DNA of 64,000 bases from Haliclystus octoradiatus (lineage: Eukaryota; Cnidaria; Staurozoa; Stauromedusae; Haliclystidae): NCBI GenBank assembly GCA_916610825.1, contig OU744449.1, forward strand, positions 5,583,243 to 5,647,242. The letters run 5' to 3'. Made by a program: the position numbers and the translations under genes. Below are positions 56,149-64,000 of the stretch, in pieces. The notes beneath the pieces are model-generated. The model did not search any database and was not told the origin of the DNA. It saw nothing but the letters and a program-made list of their open reading frames with translations. The first letter of the stretch is position 1. Every line of letters begins with the position of its first letter.

Positions 56149-58020
56149 CTACCGGCCCCAACTTCTTACATTCATAAATTGTTCGCAACCAGTAGAAGTC
56201 GTAGGCAATGTTAACATTCTTTCCAATCTCAGATTGCACAACTCTTCGGGCATTTGCGGTATTTGTAGTATTTCTGCGTTCCATTCTGGCATTTCGGGTG
56301 GTATTAACTGAGCTCCCCAAACTTGCTGATATAAGTCCAGATCACAACCAGGAATTGGACTACGTCTCAAAGCAACGCGAGTCCTTCCCCATGAATTGTC
56401 ATCCATTCTCCAAAAGCAAACTAGAGGTATTACTAAATAATATAATGGTGAGGTAATAATATGCGCTAGAAAATATCTAATGACATAAGTTTGCTTTTTA
56501 ACAATTGCAGTTATCAACAGGACCAATGGAACAAATGCTAGTAGAACAATGTTTATATAAAGCATGATTCCAAGTTCTTTATAAATGAATATACTAACGA
56601 TCGGTCGGAAAAATATTGCAAAAAATGCAAGCTGGATCCAGTTTGAAAATAAATCGTAGAAATGGAACATTCGCATAACATTATGAAACCTGAAGAATAT
56701 TAGATAGAAGAGATTATGGACGGCAGTGTTATTCCAACGACGTCTTTGACTAATAAGGACAGTACTTTGATCAGGTGCTGTAGTATAACACATTGCTTTA
56801 GGAGCAAATAATAAATGTCTATCAGGTAAATGCTTCCAGATCAATGTTGTTAGGTAGCGATCTTCACCAAGAATTAAATTGTGAGCATGGAGTGATTTTG
56901 CAAAGGATGCAGCATACCATAACAATATTTCATCTTTCAATAGCAATAAACGACGTGTATTCTGTGAAACAGTTTCATATAGTTTATACATTGTACAACA
57001 GCCTGGTAAACAAGTTACTTTACCAAGATGAGACTCAGCTAATCGTTGATGAAATTGTGAAAAGAAATATTCAAATGCTTGGGATTGTGTTAGGATATTT
57101 TGATTACTGTTTTTAATTCTAACATGACCACATGCTGCAATAGCCTTATCATCATTAAATAAATACGCTAATAAAGTTTTGAGACATTGTTCGTCAAGTT
57201 CAGTGTCTGAATCTGTTGTAAATAGAAATTGAAAATTTGGCTCGAAACATAAATTAATGATATGATTTCTGATTTGATCCGATAAAGCATTGTTCAAACC
57301 ACGTAGATATTCTAACAATATTAACTGTGAATCTCTTTTGCCACGATTATGTTGCTTAGAAATCTTCACATAGGGTATATTGTCATAGTAGCCACTTTCA
57401 ACATTACACGCATTCCACCCAGATGACCTAGATTGATACTCAATATCTTTTGAAACAAGCATAGGCTCTCCTAGTATCTCTTGCATAGCCTCTGACGTCG
57501 ACATATAGCCATCACAAATAATGAACATAAAACCTTTCATTTTGTGCGGTAAATTTTTCAAAGCAAGTGTTAACGATTTCATTGCTTCAACTAGTTCCTC
57601 ATGTTTTTCAGTGTAACATGGTAATAACAATGCTAAATTGCCAGGACTATATTCTAAATTCTTTTTCATTTTCACATCTGCTGCACCTCTCATAGCCAAA
57701 TAAAATCTACCCAACATAAATATTACTGGAATTGGTAAAATAATAGCAAGAATAATATAGCCATGATGCCTTGAGAATACAATGTAGGTCAAAAGAACAT
57801 TTAAGGCAACAAAGATTACCGTTAAAGTCCATTTTGCTCGAAACGCACTGATGTTTTTGATACCAAGAAATCGAAGAAATCGGCTAGGCATAAATCCACT
57901 TACTATTAAACAGATTGAATACCATAATCCTCTTCTCACCTTTCTTTCTTTGCCATATAATGATACTTCACTCTCCGTATTTTCATCAAAGTCATATTTA
58001 CCTCTTTGCTTTATCATCAT
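56149..58020 (-). CDS. fungal-type chitin synthase (Chitin_synth_2 family), single exon
   Basis: One frame of 623 residues. Membrane segments at about 64-82 and 88-108, then a family 2 glycosyltransferase domain: ICDG at 168-171, NRGKRDSQ at 225-232, TDSDTELD at 269-276 (UDP/metal site), LPGCCTMY at 338-345, GEDRYLTT at 385-392 (catalytic aspartate) and QRRRW at 425-429 (processivity motif). Four or so membrane segments follow (about 435-540), ending WRMDDNSWGRTR at 537-548. These are marks of fungal class IV/V/VII enzymes; ordinary animal chitin synthases read differently around EDR and QRRRW and are larger. Myosin, cytochrome b5 and DEK_C parts are absent. An in-frame TAA precedes the ATG at 58020 directly, so the start is firm. 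A GTAAGA near the end (about 56169-56174) could be a donor, so the last seven residues are less sure. It would polymerise N-acetylglucosamine at the plasma membrane. Confidence 0.88.
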   Translation of the reverse strand: MMIKQRGKYDFDENTESEVSLYGKERKVRRGLWYSICLIVSGFMPSRFLRFLGIKNISAFRAKWTLTVIFVALNVLLTYIVFSRHHGYIILAIILPIPVIFMLGRFYLAMRGAADVKMKKNLEYSPGNLALLLPCYTEKHEELVEAMKSLTLALKNLPHKMKGFMFIICDGYMSTSEAMQEILGEPMLVSKDIEYQSRSSGWNACNVESGYYDNIPYVKISKQHNRGKRDSQLILLEYLRGLNNALSDQIRNHIINLCFEPNFQFLFTTDSDTELDEQCLKTLLAYLFNDDKAIAACGHVRIKNSNQNILTQSQAFEYFFSQFHQRLAESHLGKVTCLPGCCTMYKLYETVSQNTRRLLLLKDEILLWYAASFAKSLHAHNLILGEDRYLTTLIWKHLPDRHLLFAPKAMCYTTAPDQSTVLISQRRRWNNTAVHNLFYLIFFRFHNVMRMFHFYDLFSNWIQLAFFAIFFRPIVSIFIYKELGIMLYINIVLLAFVPLVLLITAIVKKQTYVIRYFLAHIITSPLYYLVIPLVCFWRMDDNSWGRTRVALRRSPIPGCDLDLYQQVWGAQLIPPEMPEWNAEILQIPQMPEELCNLRLERMLTLPTTSTGCEQFMNVRSWGR

Positions 58021-58411
58021 TTAATTATATCTGCACTATTGTTTTCTCATATACACGTATATTGCAAGCACTAATTTTTTTATTAAATTATGATATATAC
58101 ATATATAAGTACAATAAGAAATTTTTTTAAACTGAATTACGATGTGATGAATGAATTAAAAAGACTCTCCACTCTATGCAGATTCTAGTGCAATGCCAAA
58201 TCCACGATTCCTGTTCATTTTATACCTCTACACAGACGAGTAAGATATTCCCATAGTTCCCTTAGCAACCTAGAAAGACCGTAGCAACCTACAGGTGTAT
58301 ATACCCCAATGACATATTGACGGGTCTTGTTGCCAACTAGTTGTTAAGGTCTATTGAAATTTATTATCTCTCGTACTTTCGTGAATCGCGTCACTTATCT
58401 AATCGGTCACT

Positions 58412-58513
58412 GAGTTATTGTTAATGTGCTATGTATCGTCATTGAACCTTGTGAGCTTTAGCGGTCCTCTGCCAACACGTATTGAAACTTCAAGTCACGC
58501 AACAATTGAATCG
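58412..58513 (+). repeat. direct repeat, copy 1
   Basis: About 100 bases shared with 60454-60557 in the same orientation: gctatgtatcgtcatt, ttgtgagctttagcg, cgtattgaaacttcaagtca. Similarity about 90 percent by eye. Confidence 0.8.
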
Positions 58514-58884
58514 TTTTTTCACTATAATAAATGCTTGATATCTCACATGAAAACATGATTTTTATTCCATTATCCATTAAAACCCTCTAAATGTCCTCTC
58601 ATTCAGTTAAATTATCACTTTTTTCTGCATCAGAAAGCCAGGATATCAGATAAGTTCGGCTGTAGCAATATCATAATTAAATTAATCATTAATCGTATGA
58701 CATTATACTAGAATGTAAACTAAAGCACTTATATTTTTTATGAAATCATGTTAATTTCTATAACGCTAAGACTATAAAACATTCAAGAGCGCTGAATAAT
58801 TACAAGCAGTATGTGTTTTCATCTATAAAATAATGATATACCATTCTATTAAAAAGTTATATGTATATATATATATAATAAAAT

Positions 58885-58958
58885 AATAATTAATAAACGA
58901 AAAAACAGACATTCATATTTGCAAATATGAATGTCTGATTTTTTCGTTTATTAATTAT
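58885..58958. repeat. near-perfect 74-base palindrome
   Basis: Arms of 37 bases meet at atttgcaaat; each arm carries cagacattcatatttg. Single mismatches only. Half-copies occur at about 43045-43085 and, more diverged, on both sides of 45672-45785. Confidence 0.9.
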
Positions 58959-59390
58959 TAAACAGCTCTGCATTAATGGCATCGAGCACTATTGAAACAG
59001 CAGCAAAGACAACACAAGTACCTTGATATTACTATATAATAAAATAGCTATGCCATTGCATCACAGATGAAATAAAACATGTTAACAATGTTGTTTCAGT
59101 TTGAATTATTGATAAAATAAAAGTAATAACTCCCGACGATATTAAATACATCGACATTTATATTGTTTGTTATTATTGCATCAACATTTTCATTATATAT
59201 AATCATCAATGTTTTAAAAGGTTTTTCGCCATGAAAGCAGCCGTATTTCAAAACTTAGTTATTTCATTTGCAGTGAAAATGTATTACTTTTAATTTTAAC
59301 ATATATAGGTTATCACAATAGATAAATGTTAGAATAAACAATTTCAAGACAATGTATAATAAATAAGCAATAAGTGTATAACGCCCCGGG

Positions 59391-59717
59391 GGATAACTTC
59401 CATTGCGCTTCGATGGGGTCGCTCAAATGAAACTTTGGCAGAATTACCATAAAAATTTTCCACATGATGAAAAAGATACCCCAAATATATTTTATGAATG
59501 ACAGATTCAACCGAAACAAATGAAAAATACAAAATTAACAGGCAAATTTGTTTTGTACAAAATGAAAAAATTGCAAAAAAGCGTCAAAAGGATACATCAA
59601 AACATTTTCATGACTAAGCATACCCTAAAACTTTTTTCAGGATTTTGAAAAAGTACCCCGGCTTTAATATTTGAACGTCCCCGTATACCAAAAGTATGGA
59701 AGTTACCCCCGGGGATA
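59391..59717. mobile_element. MITE-like element with terminal inverted repeats
   Basis: Ends ccccgggggataacttccat and its near complement atggaagttacccccggggat. No coding capacity. Relatives: 29695-29992 (diverged, whole) and 38838-38910 (one end only, with ccgtataccaaaagtatcga). Confidence 0.75.
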
Positions 59718-60453
59718 TAACGACTGTAGCCCCACTGTAAAACGACGTTGTCGTATCCTTCTATATTCCGTCTATTAATTTAAAGAAATTTGGATCAGAT
59801 GCTTTGAAATATATGAAAACCATATAACAGATACAGTATAGTCTATTGACTCTCTTTGTTTCTTAATCAAACATATTGTATCTATAATGCTATATGATGT
59901 TTACATAATCATAGCATTGGATGTCTCCTCAGTCGTTATGTATCTCTAATATTCTATAGGAATGGAATTCTTACAGTAATCATTTATTAGTAGAAGTATT
60001 GAAATTTGTACAGATATATATACATATAGTAATTTCCACTTTTTTTCTGAACGTAATTATTTCTTCTGCATAAACGTACCTAGCATTTGGCAAAGGATTC
60101 ATTTATCTCACATGTGAAATTCCTTAGAGTAAAATTCTATAATATATATCTAGAAAAAATATATATTTGGTTAAATGTTTAAATCTAACTAAAATTTATA
60201 TTTGCATATGGCTTCTATGTTATATCACGCCGGCCATATTTGTGTTCAAGCAATACATCCTATAAGGGTCGCGGTCGTTTCAAAATACACAAGCAAGGTT
60301 ATACATCTTTGAGTTATCAATCTTAGAGTAACTCAAGGGTAAGGGTACCTGTGCAAACGTTCTATTGATTGCAAATAGAGTCATGTTCTACGAAAGAGTG
60401 TGTAAAAGCATTTATATGTGCCTCAGTGAGCAGGAAAATTATAAGAACTCGAA

Positions 60454-60557
60454 TAAGTTATTGTTAGTGAGCTATGTATCGTCATTTAACGTCCTTGTGA
60501 GCTTTAGCGATCTTTTGCCATCACGTATTGAAACTTCAAGTCACGCAACAATTGAAT
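60454..60557 (+). repeat. direct repeat, copy 2
   Basis: Partner of 58412-58513, on the other side of the MITE-like element at 59391-59717. Confidence 0.8.
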
Positions 60558-62892
60558 TCAGTTTATGTTTTAATTGTGAATTTAAGGTTGTGTATGGGTA
60601 TTATTTGAAAAAATTCTTTTGAATATAAGAAATCTAAGTTCCAAGGCAATGTTTGCCATTTTCTCAAGGGCCTGTTTGGCAGCCCTGAATAGATTCCTTG
60701 AAAATTCTTATAATGCAGAGAATTATAATATGCCGGCTGATTCAAAGCAAAAGAAGATGTCTCGTTTCACGAAGATAAAGTTGGCTTATGTGAAAAATAT
60801 AGCTTTACCACCTTCGAAAAGCATAATCAAATAAACATTTAAATCAAATATGCGCGATTTAAACCAACAGTTTCGTGAACAGTGAACTTGTTTGATTTGC
60901 AAAGTATTTTTCATTTGATATGGTCAGACTTTCTGACATTTATATTTTCATATGAATTGAAAATATTAAAAATGATTATTTGAGATTTAAAATAATCTTT
61001 TTGAAATTTTGAAGTATTTTTCTCATTGACGAATTCCATTATGCAACATATCCAAGATAACAGCTATGTATGGCATGAGTGACATTTCACAATATATATA
61101 TTAAGGTCTATCCGCTTTGCAAAACCTGGTTTCCACATATTATTCTATTTACAATAGAGATCCTGCGAGATTGGGAATTATCGGACAGACAATGCAAACA
61201 TCAAAACAGTTCATATATATTCTTTATGTTTTGTGGTTGTCTCGTTGTCAATGGGAATCATTTAGGTCTGATGCATTTTACCTAAAGGTTAATCGTTGGA
61301 TGTTTTCCGAATTGTTTCTCACTATAGCAACAAATGCCACGTAACATGAGTTTATATAAACTGTTTTTATAAGAGTGGATTTTGATGTGTCTATTAAAAA
61401 CGGTCCAAAAAAGAAATAAAAGTTTAAAAACTGAATTGAATTCTCGATTTTATGTTTCAAAAATCTCAAAAAATGTAATCAAATCGCGGAAGTATTCGCT
61501 GCATATTTCGCTAACAATCTTAGAAATTCTGTTTGTGGCATTTCAAAGTCTATATTTGATGAGAACCTCTGTTGCAACCTCTGTGATTAAGAGTGACGCA
61601 TTGAAATATTTGGCTTCCAATGTGATTGTGACAGATTATTCAAGTGCGTCAAAGATTATCCGATAGACTTTCGAATGCCATGCACAGTTTATATTTCTGA
61701 AATTGTTATCATAGTTACTTCATGCATAGACATAAAAAAAATCAAAAATGATTAGTGAGATTTTATTCATATTTTTTTGAAATTTGCAAGCGTTTTCTCT
61801 ATTGACTTTTAGCATTAAACTACAGAGGGGTCCTGAGCGCCCAGTTCCAATATGTTTTAGAACCCTAAGCTTTGAACTTATGATTTTTTTACCCATCAGA
61901 ACAATAAAATCGAGAGAGCAACTCAACTTAAAAACTTTGCTTTTTGAATCATTCTAATGTGAATTCATGTGTATGAACTACGGGGATGTTTATATGAGTC
62001 GGGCTAGCCCAATTGACGGTGAGACAGGCTGTTTATACCACCTGTTTATATGACAGTTTCATTCCACTTCCATTTCTATTTCTTCAAGCTTACTTCGAAA
62101 ATAACGAACAGTAAATTGGAGCTGGATTTGATCTTAATGTTGTTATATAAAATGATATATTTATTGAAAATAATGATTTAATTTTAACGTAATTTTTAAT
62201 CTAACTGAAGCGCTTGCACAGATGAAGCAACGACCCAGGCTGGCTCACAAAACTGTGTTTATATGGAGAATTTCCGTCTCACCCATGCGGAATCGCAATG
62301 CTCATCAGGTGAGATCCCACCCCGACGTGCTATATGCCAGTTGATATCACTAAAAGGTGTCGCCTCAGGAGCAATGCATTGTGAATTTTCCAATTTTAAT
62401 CTTCTTCATTGTGTTCGTTAACACAAAATCGATAGAGGTGTTGTGAAAGATTACTCAAATTCCAGTTAATACAATGCGGAGTCTATAACCACCTGCTCAA
62501 CGTCATCAAACAGATACCAACCTCAATCAAACAGAAAATATCTGACCTATCCTGCAACAACGATGCTTTTGAAAACTCAAATCTACTTACGTGTGCGCGC
62601 CAAGACCTAGCGGCTATGACCCAATATCATCTACAAACAACGACCCACCACCACTGCAGACAAAAGGAATATAAGAAAAGAAAGATTATTTGGTTCAACC
62701 CACCATTCAGCAAAAATGTTGAACAGACATTACCAGAAAATGTATACTATTTCTAAACAAATTATTTCATTAACAGCACAAATGCCACAAAATTTTTAAC
62801 AAAAAATTATGTAAAAGTCAGCTACTGCTGCATAGCAAACATTGAAACAATTCTGAGAAGCCACCACAGATAATAATATAATAAACAGTAAA

Positions 62893-62975
62893 AGTAAGTA
62901 ATGTAGACTGTGTCGCCTTACCGAAGGCACCCGTACAACTCCTCGAGATCAATTTTAACAGATCTCATTGCGGAT
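62893..62975 (-). mobile_element. SINE 3' scrap
   Basis: agtaagtaatgtagactg, gtcgcc and ccgaaggcacccgta match the 3' block of 13253-13624 in the same orientation. Confidence 0.65.
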
Positions 62976-63329
62976 AAGTAAATTGTTTCACCAGGGTGGA
63001 TATGCATATTTGAAGGATCTACTTCCTTGCGTTGAGCACGTAGCTATTGCATTTGGATAATGGATTTTTTATTCCCGTTTATGTACTGCATTTATATGGT
63101 TGCCGTGGAGACTTTTGTTGGAATAGCGATTGTTTGGGAAAGAGAATCACTATATATAGTAGACAATAATAAAACAATAGTGGATCGCCTTCAAAAACGG
63201 TACGTTTCAATTCCCATTATGTATAATTATGGATCAACACAGTGAACGCTGAAGTGGACGCTGGGACCAAAATTCCCCAAATTTGTATCAAATTTCCTGA
63301 ATCCGCTGTTGCAGGTAGCTGTCTAAGAA

Positions 63330-63897
63330 ATTCTATTCTAAAATATCACGAAGGTTTTCTGCGATCTGATTGGTCGAAAGAGCGTGCATGAAATCCTAGG
63401 GTAAAACATGGCTCCAAAAACCGGGAAAAACCGCAAGCTTCAAAGAGTTTGATCTGTGATAAAATACAGAATTTATAACTTTTTGATAACAATCCAATAA
63501 ATATCTCAATAATGGCTACGATTTACAAAACGACATTTAGCTCAAGATGTTTATATTTATTGAAAAGCGTGGTGAATGAGTTATTGTTCGTGTAACATGC
63601 AAAATAAAAACACGGAATGAAAGACAATTATAGGCTACGTCGCTGTTTCAAGGTAAACCTAACATTTAAATAACAATAACTGCATTAATTTGCTAAAGAA
63701 CTATTGTACCACTTATATTACAGACGTTCTTGTATATGTCTTTCTTTATTCGACAATATCTATCTTCATCTTGTTGTAGGATTCTCTTTGCTTGGTTTAT
63801 GAATTGAAATTTAATTTTAAATTGTGAATTCATGAACTGAAAATTCGCCGTCGAATGAGATTCCGACATTTGTTTTATTTTAGAAAAGGGTTACCAC
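63330..63897 (-). mobile_element. interspersed repeat, copy 2 (inverted partner of 906-1630)
   Basis: Reverse complement of copy 1 over most of its length, without the internal foldback. Similarity about 85-90 percent by eye. Confidence 0.6.
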
Positions 63898-64000
63898 ATG
63901 CTTGCAAATGTTTGTATTCATATTTACTAAACTCGAAAATGTTGGGAGACACTTGGGAAGCTAAAAATCACTCGCTCGGGGCTCGTGATTTTTTAGCGCT

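Larger units (their letters stand above)
58021..64000. other. gene-poor tail rich in repeats
   Basis: No recognisable gene on either strand. Holds a near-perfect palindrome (58885-58958), a MITE-like element (59391-59717), a direct repeat pair (58412-58513 and 60454-60557), a SINE scrap (62893-62975) and copy 2 of the end repeat (63330-63897). Open frames at 60619-60834, 61117-61344 and 61382-61666 (+) have no recognisable domain. Confidence 0.5.

Noticed and set aside
56087-56320. A - strand frame overlapping the end of the chitin synthase gene.
   Set aside because: It is an out-of-frame shadow of the 3' end of that gene.
58412-60557. Direct repeats that could be taken for the long terminal repeats of a retroelement.
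   Set aside because: Only about 100 bases long, no coding remnants between, no recognisable primer-binding or polypurine features; not called as such an element.
61079-61666. Overlapping + strand frames that might be a small gene or pseudogene.
   Set aside because: No domain, no good splice sites, frames overlap each other; left as unassigned sequence.

Overview
This is an AT-rich, intron-rich animal (metazoan) window. Four gene types are readable: the 3' part of a coiled-coil protein gene on the + strand (exons 147-5376), three large secreted lectin genes in tandem on the - strand, and a fungal-type chitin synthase in one uninterrupted reading frame, also on the - strand. All introns I could place are GT-AG, and every junction in the four multi-exon genes keeps frame. 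The species cannot be read from the sequence. A secreted protein joining thrombospondin type 1 (TSP1) repeats to sea-urchin-egg-lectin-type (SUEL, rhamnose-binding, Gal_Lectin) domains recalls rhamnospondin of the hydrozoan Hydractinia, so a cnidarian is my best but weak guess; other marine invertebrates remain possible.

Layout. 1-5420: last seven exons of a coiled-coil gene, ending at TGA 5374-5376 with an AATAAA 36 bases later; its introns are full of the palindrome GTTCATGAAC. 5.4-7.1 kb: convergent intergenic gap with SINE scraps. 7138-27955 (-): lectin gene A, 21 exons, 1747 residues: signal peptide, a cysteine-bearing WSC-like N-terminal module, five TSP1 repeats, then thirteen SUEL domains, one exon per domain. 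28-33.3 kb: intergenic, with a decayed SUEL exon and several foldback elements. 33323-41834 (-): lectin gene B, 10 exons, 834 residues, signal peptide plus eight SUEL domains. 43441-53764 (-): lectin gene C, 10 exons, 825 residues, same plan as B exon for exon, including an intron inside the seventh domain that no other SUEL domain here has; B and C are tandem duplicates. 56149-58020 (-): chitin synthase of the fungal class IV/V/VII type, 623 residues. 58-64 kb: no recognisable gene, mostly repeats.

Exon grammar. SUEL exons start and end in phase 2, TSP1 exons in phase 1. The first SUEL exon of each gene is the adaptor (phase 1 in, phase 2 out) that lets a string of SUEL domains follow a signal peptide or a TSP1 run. 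This makes expansion by unequal exon duplication easy and explains 13 and 8 plus 8 domains in one locus. The lectins would be exported, multivalent sugar-binding proteins (adhesion, mucus or innate defence); that role is inferred from the family.

Non-coding content: a tRNA-headed SINE of about 370 bases with several copies, many foldback/MITE-like inverted repeats, a 20-base minisatellite of about 21 copies in the last intron of gene A, and several microsatellites. I saw no retrovirus-like or Polinton-like element.
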